Source of the DNA: Staphylococcus cornubiensis
GTDB taxonomy: Bacteria; Bacillota; Bacilli; Staphylococcales; Staphylococcaceae
Direction: 5' to 3'
DNA length: 64,000 nt
Assembly (NCBI RefSeq): GCF_900183575.1
Contig: NZ_FXUZ01000001.1
Coordinates: forward strand, 496,001-560,000
Shown: piece after piece, positions 47,581 through 57,630 of the stretch
Numbering within the stretch: position 1 is the stretch's first letter
How the letters are laid out: each line of letters opens with the position of its first letter
Notes under the pieces: generated by a model
The model's input: only the letters and a program-made list of their open reading frames with translations
What the model was told of the DNA's origin: nothing
Database searches by the model: none
Translations under genes and position numbers: made by a program

Positions 47581-48114
47581 TTACCATAAAGATTTATCGC
47601 TCGTTGTAATGTATGCTGCACCACTGTTAATAGCACGATTAACTTCTTCAAGTGTGTTAATTAAGCCACCTGCAATGACAGGCGTTCCTGTTTTTTGATG
47701 AATTTCTTGAATCACTTTATCCGCAATACCAGGTAACACTTCAACATAATCCGGTTCTATCCGTTGAATGAGTTCAATACTGCGCTCTAATGCGTGACTA
47801 TCAATAATAAACACGCGGAAAATCGTCACGACACCTAATGCTTTAGCCTTTTTAATGACTTTCGTTTTCGTCGACACAATGCCGCGAGGACGATATGTTT
47901 GGATAATATATTCACAAGCAAACTCGTCATGACTCATCCCTTTAATTAAATCAATATGCATAAATGGCTTGAGCTGATATTGGCTAATTAATTTCATAAT
48001 GCCATTCAAATGACCGATATGCGTATCAAGTAATACACACGTTTCATAATCTGTTTTCAAAAGCTTCTCTAAATCTTTCGTCGATCGTATCGCTGGTAAA
48101 ATATGGGGCTTCAT
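47581..48114 (-). CDS. glpP: Glycerol uptake operon antiterminator GlpP
   Basis: RNA-binding antiterminator that, with glycerol-3-phosphate, lets transcription pass the glpFK and glpD leaders. 177 aa TIM-barrel-like fold: HILPAIRSTKDLEK, LLDTHIGHL, VDLIKG-type HIDLIKGMSHDE, and DYVEVLPGIADKV near 130. It is placed directly behind mutL (ribosome site TTGGAGG at its end), as the end of the mutS-mutL-glpP run. The start is the ATG at 48114. Confidence 0.93.
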   Translation of the reverse strand: MKPHILPAIRSTKDLEKLLKTDYETCVLLDTHIGHLNGIMKLISQYQLKPFMHIDLIKGMSHDEFACEYIIQTYRPRGIVSTKTKVIKKAKALGVVTIFRVFIIDSHALERSIELIQRIEPDYVEVLPGIADKVIQEIHQKTGTPVIAGGLINTLEEVNRAINSGAAYITTSDKSLW

Positions 48115-48137
48115 CCTATTTTCCTCCAATTAACAAC

Positions 48138-50084
48138 TTATTGAATACGTTTAAATAATCGTTCTAACTCGTAATTCGAAAAATTAATAATGACCGGTCT
48201 CCCATGTGGACAAGTAAACGGATCTTCCATTTCACCTAATTGATTAATTAAATCGGCCATTTCATTCGGTTTAAGGTAGTGATTGGCTTTAATTGATCTT
48301 TTACAACTCATCATAATCGCTGCTTCTTCTCTAAACTTCGCAATATCTACCTTTTTGTGACGAATGACATACTCAATCATATCTTTAATCATTTCTTCTA
48401 CATCTTCTTGAGGAAACCACACGGGATAACTATCGACAATATAATCATGACCTCCGAACGGCTCTAAAAAGATACCCGCTTCCCGTAACTGTTCAAGGTG
48501 TTGTTCGATAATCAGTTGCTCATCTTTTGAGAAGTTAAAGGTTAACGGAATGAGTAAGCTTTGATTTTCATTATTCACTTCACCAATTTTGTCACGATAA
48601 TATTCATACTTAATCCGCTCTTGTGCCGCATGTTGATCAATCAAAAACATACCTTCATCATTTTGCGCAATGATATATGTACCATGAACTTGACCAACGA
48701 CCTCCATGTATGGCACACGGCGCTGTGGTTTTTGAGTCTGCTGTGAAGACATATGTGATTGTGTACGAGTAGCTTCTGTGACTTCATCATTACTATCAGT
48801 CGTCTCTTCTTTATGGTCTTCAGATGTGGTATCCAACATATCATTTAACAATGCACGTTGGCGCATCACATAATCATCGCTCTGGTCTGTGTAGGTTGGT
48901 GCCGCTGTTTGAGATGTTTCATGAGTATCTGTCGTTTCACTGTATGGCGCTGAAGGTTCCTCAATTGTCATATCCGTATGCGATGACGTCTCTGATGAAT
49001 GATTTTGTTGTTGGTCGAATGCCATTTTTTGTTGTTCAAACTGTTCCAGAACTTTTTTCGGTTCATATTTTGACTTCAAATCATTTTTCGGAATGAGTAA
49101 TTGGTCTTTAAAAGCTTCTCGAATTTTTTCGACAATCAAATCAAACAATTGATCTTCTTTTGACAAGCGTACTTCTAATTTCGTCGGATGCACATTCACA
49201 TCTACTAATATCGGATCCATTTCAATATTTAAATAGACAATCGGATAACGTCCTATCATCATGAGCGTATGATATCCTTCTTGAACTGCCTTATTTAATA
49301 AGAAGTTTTTAATATAACGACCGTTAATAAACAATGAAATATAATGACGATTACTTCTTGAATGTTCTGGTTTCGCGACATAACCTGTTAGATGATAGTC
49401 ACTCGTGTCCCCTTCAATACGAATTAAATCCCGTGCAACTTTCATGCCATATATTTCAGCCATCACTTCATTTGTTCGTCCAGAACCATTCGTCTGTAAA
49501 ATTTTCTTGCCATCGTTCGACAAGGAGATACGAATGTGCGGATGACTCATTGCCATACGGTTTACAATATCTGTAATTTTCCCTAGTTCTGTATATAAAC
49601 TTTTAATATATTTCAAACGTGCCGGTGTATTATAAAATAATGCATCAACGCGAATATCTGTCCCTTTACGTGCTTTCGCAGGCTTTTCTGAAACGATTTC
49701 GCCTTCTTCCGCATACACTTCGTAACCTGCCACACCGTCCGTAGAAGTTTGTAACGTCACTTTTGCGACAGAAGCAATACTTGCCAGTGCCTCACCACGA
49801 AAGCCTAACGTACGGATATGGAAAAGGTCGTCATCTTCTACTAATTTACTTGTCGCATGTCGATGGAAGACGAGTCCTAAATCATCTTGTAAAATACCCG
49901 AACCATTATCGACAACACGTATAGATGAAACACCGGATTCTAACACTTCAATGTTAATTTCAGTCGCACCTGCATCAATACTGTTTTCTAACAACTCTTT
50001 TACGACCGAACTTGGCCGTTCTACGACTTCACCGGCTGCAATTTTATTCGCTAAAGAGGTGTGTAATGTTTTAATTTTACCCAT
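48138..50084 (-). CDS. mutL: DNA mismatch repair protein MutL
   Basis: 648 aa. N-terminal GHKL ATPase with [21 protein letters not shown] and GFRGEAL. A low-complexity linker rich in S, T, D, E and Q spans residues ~345-450. The C-terminal endonuclease domain carries [17 protein letters not shown]-like SCKRSIKAN and CPHGRP, so this is a nicking MutL as in most non-enteric bacteria. QSLLIPL just after DQHA matches the beta-clamp-binding motif. It follows mutS by 14 bases. Confidence 0.97.
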   Translation of the reverse strand: MGKIKTLHTSLANKIAAGEVVERPSSVVKELLENSIDAGATEINIEVLESGVSSIRVVDNGSGILQDDLGLVFHRHATSKLVEDDDLFHIRTLGFRGEALASIASVAKVTLQTSTDGVAGYEVYAEEGEIVSEKPAKARKGTDIRVDALFYNTPARLKYIKSLYTELGKITDIVNRMAMSHPHIRISLSNDGKKILQTNGSGRTNEVMAEIYGMKVARDLIRIEGDTSDYHLTGYVAKPEHSRSNRHYISLFINGRYIKNFLLNKAVQEGYHTLMMIGRYPIVYLNIEMDPILVDVNVHPTKLEVRLSKEDQLFDLIVEKIREAFKDQLLIPKNDLKSKYEPKKVLEQFEQQKMAFDQQQNHSSETSSHTDMTIEEPSAPYSETTDTHETSQTAAPTYTDQSDDYVMRQRALLNDMLDTTSEDHKEETTDSNDEVTEATRTQSHMSSQQTQKPQRRVPYMEVVGQVHGTYIIAQNDEGMFLIDQHAAQERIKYEYYRDKIGEVNNENQSLLIPLTFNFSKDEQLIIEQHLEQLREAGIFLEPFGGHDYIVDSYPVWFPQEDVEEMIKDMIEYVIRHKKVDIAKFREEAAIMMSCKRSIKANHYLKPNEMADLINQLGEMEDPFTCPHGRPVIINFSNYELERLFKRIQ

Positions 50085-50098
50085 AAGCTCTTCACCTT

Positions 50099-52696
50099 CT
50101 ATTGTAGTCTATTTTGGAGCTCGCTTAATTTCAATAATGCTTCTATCGGTGTCATTTGAGAAATATTCATTTGTTTAATCTCAAGTTCGATTTCACTCGC
50201 TTCCGCTTCAGATGTAAACAAATCAAACGTCGGCTGTTCGAATTGAGGCTTATCCTCAGCAACTGTCGACGCTTTCACATTAGTTGGATTGTCTGAATTT
50301 TGGTCCACAGTCGATGTGTGCGTCACTTGCGCTTTTTCATTTGCTTCAAAAGTCTCTAAAATCACTTGTGCACGTGCAATGACTTGTTCTGGAAGGTCTG
50401 CCAATTGTGCCACTTGGATACCGTAACTATTCGCCACCGCACCATCTTTGACTTTATGCAAGAAAATGAGCTCGCCTTGATATTCATCCGCTGCCACATG
50501 TACATTTTTCAAGCTTGGCAAATGTTGTTCGAGTTCTGTCAATTCATGATAATGCGTTGAGAACAATGTCTTCGCTTGTGAAGTTTCTGCAACATACTCA
50601 ATCATTGCCTGTGCTAATGCTAAGCCATCATACGTCGAAGTGCCTCGACCAATTTCATCAAATATAATTAAACTGTCAGCAGTTGCGTATTTTAAAGCTT
50701 TTTGCGCTTCTAACATTTCGACCATAAACGTACTTTTTCCTGAAACTAAATCATCCGCTGCACCAATACGCGTGAAAATTTGATCAAAAATCGGCAAAGT
50801 CGCTGATTGACACGGAACGAAAGCGCCCATTTGCGCCATAATACTAATGATCGCGACTTGACGCATATACGTTGATTTCCCTGACATATTAGGTCCAGTA
50901 ATTAAATAAATGAACTGTTCTTGATTTAAAACACAATCATTTGGCACATAATCGTTATAATCCATCACACGTTCTACAACGGGATGACGTGAATCGACTA
51001 AATTTAATGTTTGATCTTCACTAAATTGTGGGCGCACATAATTATATTGTTGTGCAATTTCTGCAAAACTTTGTAAACAGTCAATTTCTGAAATAATTTT
51101 CGCTTGTTGTTGCAAACGTTCAGTGTAGGTTTTCACCTGTTCACGTAACGCGACAAACAATTGATATTCTAATTCGATTGCCTTATCTTGTGCTCCGAGA
51201 ATAATGGCTTCTTTTTCTTTTAATTCATCTGTAATGAAACGTTCTGCATTCGATAATGTCTGTTTACGTTCATAACCAAATGCACTCGGGTCAAATTGTG
51301 CTAAATTGGCTCGTGTAATTTCGATATAATAGCCAAATACTTTATTAAAACTAATTTTTAATGACTTAATGCCTGTGCGTTCGCGTTCTTGTGCTTGTAA
51401 TTGTGCCAACCACTGTTTCCCATTTTTGGAAGCATCTAAATACTGATCTAACTCCTCGTTAAACCCAGACTTAAACAAACCGCCTTCTTTCACTGAGAGT
51501 GGTGGTTCATCCACAAGACTGTCCGACAACACTTGCAATAAATCATCGAGTGGTTCTAACGCATTAAAATGTGCTATCGCTTCATGTTCAATAGACTGTA
51601 ATAGTGCTTTGATCGCTGGAATTTGCGCAATAGAATGTTTGAGTTGCACTAAATCTTTCGCATTGACGTTTCCAAAACTGACACGGCCAACGAGTCTTTC
51701 AATGTCATAAACTTCAGTTAAATAGTCACGCAACGTATCACGCTCAATGAAATATTGTAAAAATTGATCCACTGCATCATGACGTTTTGCAATTTCAGCT
51801 TGTTGAATTAATGGCCGATCAATCCACTGTTTCAATCTTCTTGCGCCCATTGGTGTTTTCGTCTTATCCATTAACCATAATAATGTCCCTTTTTTAGACT
51901 TGAGACGAATACTTTCTGTCAATTCAAGATTACGTTTGGCATAGTAATCCATTTTCATATAATCAAGCGCTTGATATTGAATGGCAGCTTCAATGTGTGA
52001 CATATCTCTTTTTTGCGTATCATAAATATAATCTAACACAATTTGAACAGCTTGATGCATTAACGGATGAGATAAACCATTCGCTGCATAACTTTGATCC
52101 GACACTTTTTCAACGACCGTAATCGTTTCTGTAATCATATTCAATTGGCGTTGTAAAGCTTCTGATAAAGGTTCGGTTACGACAATTTCGTTTGGACGAA
52201 TCGTCGTAATTTCATTAATTAATGTACTCTCATCTTCAAAATGTGTCACTTTTAATTCACCAGTTGAAACGTCGCAATAACTTAACGCATATGCATCTGC
52301 TTTCACAAAACTTAAAATGTAGTTGTTTTGTGTATCATCAACGCCACCTTTTTCCATGACTGTACCTGGCGTAATGACACGCACGACCTCACGCTTGACC
52401 ATACCTTTCACTTGCCGCGGATCTTCCATCTGTTCACAAATCGCGACTTTATAGCCGTTCTGGATTAACGTTTCAATATAACTATCTGCAGAATGATAAG
52501 GTACGCCCGCCATTGGAATCGGATTCGCTTTTTTAGCATCACGTTTCGTCAACGTAATTTCAAGCACACGCGACGCCGTAATCGCATCATCATAAAACAT
52601 CTCATAAAAATCTCCAAGTCTAAAAAACAGTAAAGCATCTTGATGTTGTGCTTTAATACTCAAGTATTGCTTCATCATTGGCGTGACATTTGACAT
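50099..52696 (-). CDS. mutS: DNA mismatch repair protein MutS
   Basis: 865 aa mismatch recognition ATPase. The N-terminal mismatch-binding domain has [15 protein letters not shown] with the intercalating Phe-x-Glu. Clamp/lever helices lie in the middle. The ATPase domain has Walker [10 protein letters not shown] near 605 and [12 protein letters not shown] near 685. C-terminal acidic and Q-rich linker, then a dimerising helix pair. First gene of mutS-mutL-glpP; a 900-base repeat-rich gap lies upstream. Confidence 0.98.
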   Translation of the reverse strand: MSNVTPMMKQYLSIKAQHQDALLFFRLGDFYEMFYDDAITASRVLEITLTKRDAKKANPIPMAGVPYHSADSYIETLIQNGYKVAICEQMEDPRQVKGMVKREVVRVITPGTVMEKGGVDDTQNNYILSFVKADAYALSYCDVSTGELKVTHFEDESTLINEITTIRPNEIVVTEPLSEALQRQLNMITETITVVEKVSDQSYAANGLSHPLMHQAVQIVLDYIYDTQKRDMSHIEAAIQYQALDYMKMDYYAKRNLELTESIRLKSKKGTLLWLMDKTKTPMGARRLKQWIDRPLIQQAEIAKRHDAVDQFLQYFIERDTLRDYLTEVYDIERLVGRVSFGNVNAKDLVQLKHSIAQIPAIKALLQSIEHEAIAHFNALEPLDDLLQVLSDSLVDEPPLSVKEGGLFKSGFNEELDQYLDASKNGKQWLAQLQAQERERTGIKSLKISFNKVFGYYIEITRANLAQFDPSAFGYERKQTLSNAERFITDELKEKEAIILGAQDKAIELEYQLFVALREQVKTYTERLQQQAKIISEIDCLQSFAEIAQQYNYVRPQFSEDQTLNLVDSRHPVVERVMDYNDYVPNDCVLNQEQFIYLITGPNMSGKSTYMRQVAIISIMAQMGAFVPCQSATLPIFDQIFTRIGAADDLVSGKSTFMVEMLEAQKALKYATADSLIIFDEIGRGTSTYDGLALAQAMIEYVAETSQAKTLFSTHYHELTELEQHLPSLKNVHVAADEYQGELIFLHKVKDGAVANSYGIQVAQLADLPEQVIARAQVILETFEANEKAQVTHTSTVDQNSDNPTNVKASTVAEDKPQFEQPTFDLFTSEAEASEIELEIKQMNISQMTPIEALLKLSELQNRLQ

Positions 52697-52916
52697 ATAT
52701 TTCTCACAATCCTTTTATTTGAGTTTATGTATAACCAATAGTGCTCCACAAGCACCTCATCTATGTATTCATTCAAAACTATGATTTAAAACCTCGCATT
52801 TCATCAAATGACAATTGCTGGTCTAATATGTAACTCTTAAAACTGAAGGAACAATTCTCAATTCCTCTCTACGTCCCCTTCAAAAACACTTTCAGCCTTT
52901 GCTTTTCATGCATTGT

Positions 52917-53205
52917 TAGTTTGCAAGAACTTTCCGAGACTCCTAAGGGATGCATTTGAAAACAAAGTGAAGTTTTTTTATTTTGTGTGTGGTTCCTGTT
53001 TAACGCAGTAGCTGTCTGACTTCTCAATGTTGTACTTTTGAGAAGTCTAGTCAGCCTTGCGGGGGCAGTACGACGAAATCTTTGTTGCACATAAGATTTC
53101 TGTACTGCTCCCGAAAATCCAATTTGGCTTCTTTCAAATACCTACCTCAAATCAAGCCAAATTTAGTTAAGGAGCCACCCCCTAGGAAAGCGATGGAAAG
53201 TTCAG
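52917..53205. repeat. Dispersed modular hairpin repeat, copy A
   Basis: Left end: AGTTTGCAAGAACTTTCCG, then AGACTCCTAAGGGAT. Right end: CCCCCTAGGAAAGCGATGG followed by AAAGTT. Inside, three hairpins: ACTTCTCAA / TTGAGAAGT near 53010-53045; GGGGGCAGTAC-GAAATC / GATTTC-GTACTGCTCCC at 53061-53112; and AATTTGGCTT (53121-53130) / AAGCCAAATT (53154-53163). Confidence 0.85.
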
Positions 53206-53277
53206 CACCTCATTTTCTTCATCCCATTCAAAAATACTCTCAGCCTTCAACTTTCCATTGGAGTGGTGAAATCATCT

Positions 53278-53420
53278 CAGTTTGCAACAACTTTCCGAGA
53301 CTCCTAAGGGATCAGCTGACCCGGAAAATCCACCAACGCTTCAACTATCCATGTAACAGTTCAATCAAAGCGTTGGTTAGTTGTAGTGGTCAGCCCCTAG
53401 GAAAGCGATGGAAAGTTTAG
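53278..53420. repeat. Dispersed modular hairpin repeat, copy B
   Basis: Same ends as copy A: AGTTTGCAACAACTTTCCG with AGACTCCTAAGGGAT on the left, and CCCCTAGGAAAGCGATGG with AAAGTT on the right. Inside, GCTGACC / GGTCAGC encloses the frame CCGGAAAATCC, then ACCAACGCTT (53332-53341) paired with AAGCGTTGGT (53368-53377). It lacks the GGGGGCAGTAC hairpin of copies A and C. Confidence 0.85.
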
Positions 53421-53604
53421 CAAACTGAATGATTAGTAGACTGCATGATTACAAACCAAAATGCAACCATCAAGACATTTAAGCATGAAAGGCTGAGAGT
53501 ATAAACGCGTTTGTTTAAGCCCCCAGCCCCTCATCAATGTCTTGTTATGTTTCTTGTTTCAACGACGACAAAGTCTAAAAATCACTGCCATCATCGTTCA
53601 AACA

Positions 53605-54123
53605 TTACTTTTTGTACTTTCGTTTTAAATCTAAATGTTTTAATACGCCACGACGTTTCAATAAAATCAACAGGGCATAACTCACTGTTGCACCAATCAA
53701 ACTTGAAACGATAAACGCTGCCATTAAAGGTTTGATTAAAAAGTGATCGATGTTTAATAGCCAAGCAAGTGGAATACAAACCAAACTACCGATAATACCT
53801 GTTCCAATCACTTCGCCTATTGCAGCGACAAATAAGTGACGATTCACATAATAAAATAAACTTGCGAGTAATACACCGATCATACTTCCTGGAAAGGCAA
53901 ACGGTGTCCCCGTTCCAAACATCACGCGTAAGCTAGATGACAGGAAAGCTTGTGCGAGCGCATACCACGGTCCAAGAATAACGACGCTGAGTACATTTAC
54001 AAAATGTTGTACAGGTGCTGCTTTAATCGGCCCTAATGGTATGACAATCACTGTACTTAATACAACATTGACTGCAATAAAGAGAGCGGTCAGTGTTAAT
54101 TTACGTGTGTTCAAACTTATCAC
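53605..54123 (-). CDS. thiW: ThiW-family ECF transporter substrate-binding component
   Basis: Integral membrane protein of 172 aa with five or six helices. LTLTALFIAVNVVLSTV and IPLGPIKAAPVQHFVNVL match ThiW, the S component of energy-coupling-factor importers for the thiazole part of thiamine. It needs the shared EcfA/T module encoded elsewhere. No TPP riboswitch is visible in the 60 bases upstream; it probably reads from the ricA/miaB transcript. A thiamine-binding-fold protein is encoded 2 kb upstream. Confidence 0.85.
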   Translation of the reverse strand: MISLNTRKLTLTALFIAVNVVLSTVIVIPLGPIKAAPVQHFVNVLSVVILGPWYALAQAFLSSSLRVMFGTGTPFAFPGSMIGVLLASLFYYVNRHLFVAAIGEVIGTGIIGSLVCIPLAWLLNIDHFLIKPLMAAFIVSSLIGATVSYALLILLKRRGVLKHLDLKRKYKK

Positions 54124-54184
54124 TCTCCGACAGAGCTGAGGTCCATTGTATCACTGCGCTATCCACTTTATCTACAACAAGTAA

Positions 54185-54559
54185 TTAATGTGTGTGATCG
54201 TCCTCAGCCTCGATGTTTTCTTGTTCAATTCTAGTCGACAATGTCCCAATCACAACATGCAATAAATCGTTTGCTTCTTGTTGTGCAACTTTAAATTCAT
54301 TGACAATTGGGATTTCGTCAATTTTCGTTTGTATTTCATCAATTTTTGCTTCAGAGCGTTCAAATGCGACAGGTTTATCATAATTTTGTAGATTGACTGA
54401 TTGCTTTTGATTTTGCTTTAACTCTGACATATATTGTGAAATCTGTTCATTTTGATGAATTTGTGTTTCGATACGTTGATAATCTTGTATCGTTTTTAAT
54501 GATTGAATGGAGGCCCCTAACTTTTGAGCCGCTTCCAAAATCATTTCACGTGAATACAT
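54185..54559 (-). CDS. ricA: RicA (YmcA) family protein
   Basis: 124 aa all-helical protein of the YlbF/YmcA family. In Bacillus, RicA with RicF and RicT forms an Fe-S-bearing complex that governs RNase Y cleavage of mRNAs. Here KSLKTIQDYQRIETQIHQN and MSELKQNQKQSVNLQNYDKP (near residues 20-65) fit the family. The start codon immediately follows the miaB stop codon, the conserved miaB-ricA order. Confidence 0.9.
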   Translation of the reverse strand: MYSREMILEAAQKLGASIQSLKTIQDYQRIETQIHQNEQISQYMSELKQNQKQSVNLQNYDKPVAFERSEAKIDEIQTKIDEIPIVNEFKVAQQEANDLLHVVIGTLSTRIEQENIEAEDDHTH

Positions 54560-56116
54560 CTAAACTGTCACCATCACAGGTTCGCTAACACCTACAAATT
54601 CACCATTTAATGAATATTGTTTTGCTTCAACAATTTTCACATCTACAATTTTACCAATAACAGATTTCGGCGCACGGAAGTTAACTAATTTGTTCTTTTC
54701 AGTGTAACCCGCTAAAACTTCTTCATCTTTCTTACTTGCACCTTCACATAATACGCGTACTGTTTCACCTTCATACGCTTTTAAGGCACGTGAAGAATAT
54801 TCACCTACAAGACGATTCAAACGCTGTAAACGCTCCTTCTTCACTTCAGTTGGCACATTGTCTTTCATTTTAGCAGCAGGTGTGCCGTCACGTTGAGAAT
54901 AAAGATACGTGTAGGCATGTTCGAAACCAACTTCTTCATATAAAGATAATGTTTCTTCAAATTGTTCTTCCGTTTCATTTGGGTAACCTACAATAATATC
55001 TGTCGTTAAAGCAACATCAGGCATTGCTGCTTTAATACGTGACACTAAATCAAGATAGCTTTCACGTGTGTATTTACGTCCCATAATTTTCAATACTTGA
55101 TCATTACCGGACTGAACTGGTAAATGAATATGCGGCACGATGTTTCCACCTTCAGCAATCACTTCAATCATACGGTCTGTAAAGTCCCATGGATGGCTTG
55201 TTGTGAAACGAACACGTGGAATATCAATTTTTGAAATGTCCGCCATTAAATCGCCTAAACCATACTCGATGTCTTCTAAATCTTTACCGTACGCATTCAC
55301 ATTTTGACCGAGTAACGTAATTTCTTGATAACCTTGGCGCGCTAAATCTCGCACTTCTTCAATGATATCTTGTGGGCGACGACTACGCTCTTTACCACGT
55401 GTAAACGGCACAATACAATATGTACAAAACTTGTCGCAACCATACATAATATTCACCCATGCTTTAATACGGCCTTGGCGCACTTTAGGCAAGTTCTCGA
55501 TGACATCGCCTTCTTTAGACCATACTTCCACTACCATCGCTTTAGATAAATAAGCCTCTTCTAAAATTTGTGGTAAACGGTGAATGTTATGCGTACCAAA
55601 AATCATATCGACATTTTGGTAGGATTTTAAAATTTTATTCACTACTGATTCTTCTTGAGACATACATCCACAAACGCCAATTAAGCAATCTGGGCGCTCT
55701 TGCTTAATATGCTTTAAGTTCCCAATCTCACCGAACACTTTGTTTTCAGCATTTTCGCGAATCGCACATGTATTTAATAAAATGACATCTGCTGTATTCA
55801 CATCTTCAGTTGGTGTGTAACCTAAAGCTGTTAAAATCCCTGCCATCACTTCTGTATCATGTGCGTTCATTTGACAACCATAAGTTTTAATTAAAAATGT
55901 ACGACCTTTCCCCATGCCGCGATACTTTTCATCAATTTGGAAATCACGGTTATATTGAACAGCTTCTTTCCCACGTTTTTTTGCATCTTTTAAACTTGGT
56001 GGTTGATAAACGTGTTCAAAATTAAAATATTTACTGTAATCTTTTTCTTCTTTATTATTACGATGTGCTAAAACGTCAATTGTCCCAGCTTTTCTTTGTT
56101 CTTCATTCACATGCAA
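54560..56116 (-). CDS. miaB: tRNA-2-methylthio-N6-dimethylallyladenosine synthase MiaB
   Basis: Radical-SAM methylthiotransferase acting on i6A37 made by MiaA (518 aa). The N-terminal UPF0004 domain provides three cysteines ([24 protein letters not shown]). The radical-SAM cluster motif is [11 protein letters not shown] near residue 225. The C-terminal TRAM domain includes [12 protein letters not shown]. The ~60-residue N-terminal extension is usual in Bacillales. Followed directly by ricA. Confidence 0.97.
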   Translation of the reverse strand: MHVNEEQRKAGTIDVLAHRNNKEEKDYSKYFNFEHVYQPPSLKDAKKRGKEAVQYNRDFQIDEKYRGMGKGRTFLIKTYGCQMNAHDTEVMAGILTALGYTPTEDVNTADVILLNTCAIRENAENKVFGEIGNLKHIKQERPDCLIGVCGCMSQEESVVNKILKSYQNVDMIFGTHNIHRLPQILEEAYLSKAMVVEVWSKEGDVIENLPKVRQGRIKAWVNIMYGCDKFCTYCIVPFTRGKERSRRPQDIIEEVRDLARQGYQEITLLGQNVNAYGKDLEDIEYGLGDLMADISKIDIPRVRFTTSHPWDFTDRMIEVIAEGGNIVPHIHLPVQSGNDQVLKIMGRKYTRESYLDLVSRIKAAMPDVALTTDIIVGYPNETEEQFEETLSLYEEVGFEHAYTYLYSQRDGTPAAKMKDNVPTEVKKERLQRLNRLVGEYSSRALKAYEGETVRVLCEGASKKDEEVLAGYTEKNKLVNFRAPKSVIGKIVDVKIVEAKQYSLNGEFVGVSEPVMVTV

Positions 56117-56213
56117 AACCCTTTCTGCCCATATATCATTAGTTCATTATATTAAAAATCTAGCGAAAGTGCAAAATGATATCTTCTGAATTCAATTGAA
56201 GTTGTGCAAATGA

Positions 56214-56513
56214 TTAGGCCATTTCATCATACTTGCCAGTCAATGTTTCAATACTGATGCCTTCAGTCACATGATAAAATTTTACTTGGCTAATAATACT
56301 TGGTGATTCCAGCTCGACCATGCGTTCATTCATTTTTTGAATTAAGATGAGCAGACTACTCATATCCCCTTCGATTGTTGTCTCTAAAGGCCCCACACGG
56401 TAGTTCAAACCTGATTCGTCTATCACTTTGATGGCTTCATCTACAAAAGGAATGACATCTTCTCCATTCGGTGTTTGCGGAATAATTTGAATACTCATTA
56501 ACGTATCGATCAT
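56214..56513 (-). CDS. MTH1187/YkoF-type thiamine-binding-fold protein
   Basis: 99 aa ferredoxin-like protein of the thiamine-binding family (DUF77). MSIQIIPQTPNGEDVIPFVD begins it, then GLNYRVGPLETTIEGDMSSLL near 35-55, the conserved GPLETTIEG segment that lines the ligand pocket. Starts at MIDTL after AAGGAGG; the open codons upstream have no ribosome site. Members bind thiamine or its HMP part. With thiW nearby it hints at thiamine precursor handling. Confidence 0.85.
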   Translation of the reverse strand: MIDTLMSIQIIPQTPNGEDVIPFVDEAIKVIDESGLNYRVGPLETTIEGDMSSLLILIQKMNERMVELESPSIISQVKFYHVTEGISIETLTGKYDEMA

Positions 56514-56710
56514 ATGAAAAACCTCCTTAATACATTTTATTATGACTTTGTTATGATAGCGTTGCAAAAATTACGACTTTTTAGTGATACGCTTGATTTT
56601 TCTAACATTAAAATTGACTTGTGAGCTCTTATTGTACAATTTATGTAACTATCTTTGTCGGTTTGCTTGACGCTCACTTCAATAAACCGATTATTTGTTT
56701 GTAAGATGAT

Positions 56711-56755
56711 AAAAAATGGGATTGAAGCTTTATCTCGACTTCAATCCCATTTCTA
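56711..56755 (-). terminator. Terminator of korA-korB
   Basis: AAATGGGATTGAAG / CTTCAATCCCATTT perfect stem followed by TTTATC on the minus strand. Confidence 0.9.
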
Positions 56756-56763
56756 AATATGCA

Positions 56764-57630
56764 TTAAACAAATTGTTTTGTGAATGACTCAAATTGTTCT
56801 TCACTTAAATTCAGGTCTTGATGTGCTAACGGTGTTTCTGCTAATCCGTCAATTTGTGACTCATACGAAGGTGTTGTTGTATCTTGATACACAATCCCTT
56901 TCACTAATGAATCGTGTTCAAGCACAGTTTGTAATGCCGCTTGTTTATTGCTGACGTCATAATTTTCAATATCATCAATCGCTGTTAAGTTTTCTTTGAA
57001 CCAGTCATACGTATTGATTTTATTGTATGTGACACAAGGTGAAAAGACGTTTACGAATGAAAAACCATCGTGATTAATCGCATCTTCAATCATTTTTGTT
57101 AATGCTTTAATGTCGCTAGAGAAACCTTGTGCAACAAAAGTGGCACCAGAGGATAACGCAAGTTCTAACGGCGCTACGTTTTGTTCGATGTTGCCTTTAG
57201 GTGTTGTTTTTGTCACAAATCCAGGTGCTGAAGAAGGTGATGTTTGTCCTTTCGTCAGTCCGTAAATTTGGTTATCCATCACGATGTAAGTGATGTTCAT
57301 ATTGCGACGTAACGCATGAATTGTATGACCCATACCGATTGCATAACCGTCCCCGTCACCCCCAGAAGCGATGACTGTAAGATCACGGTTTGCCATTTTC
57401 ACACCTTGTGCAAGCGGTAATGCACGACCGTGAATGGAATGGACACCGTAAGAATTCACGTAACCTGATAGACGTCCTGAACAACCAATCCCTGTAATTA
57501 ACGCCACTTCATCTGGTTCTAATCCAACGTTTGCGGCTGCTTTTTGGATGGCAGCTTGTACTGAGAAGTCACCACAGCCTGGACACCAATTGGGTTTGAC
57601 ATTATTTCTAAAATCTTTAAATGTAGCCAA
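56764..57630 (-). CDS. korB: 2-oxoacid:ferredoxin oxidoreductase, beta subunit
   Basis: 288 aa TPP-binding subunit. NWCPGCGDF at residues 14-22 contributes two Fe-S cysteines, and GIGCSGRLSGY follows. The TPP/Mg motif is SGGDGDGYAIGMGH near 90 with the partner NxxYGLTKGQ near 128. It decarboxylates 2-oxoglutarate or pyruvate and passes electrons to ferredoxin. The start codon abuts the korA stop; the two form one operon ended by a strong terminator. Confidence 0.93.
   Translation of the reverse strand: MATFKDFRNNVKPNWCPGCGDFSVQAAIQKAAANVGLEPDEVALITGIGCSGRLSGYVNSYGVHSIHGRALPLAQGVKMANRDLTVIASGGDGDGYAIGMGHTIHALRRNMNITYIVMDNQIYGLTKGQTSPSSAPGFVTKTTPKGNIEQNVAPLELALSSGATFVAQGFSSDIKALTKMIEDAINHDGFSFVNVFSPCVTYNKINTYDWFKENLTAIDDIENYDVSNKQAALQTVLEHDSLVKGIVYQDTTTPSYESQIDGLAETPLAHQDLNLSEEQFESFTKQFV

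Larger units (their letters stand above)
52697..53604. other. Repeat-rich intergenic block between mutS and thiW
   Basis: About 900 bases without a credible gene. Two modular repeat elements (A and B) fill 52917-53420. Reading frames at 52869-53090 and 53082-53420 are shadows of these repeats, not genes. Confidence 0.8.

Noticed and set aside
53082..53420. 112-codon plus-strand ORF in the mutS-thiW gap
   Set aside because: It runs through both hairpin repeats, has no ribosome site, and its sequence reflects the inverted repeats.
54124..54184. TPP riboswitch before thiW
   Set aside because: Only 60 bases are available and the CTGAGA and ACC-TGATCTGG landmarks are absent.
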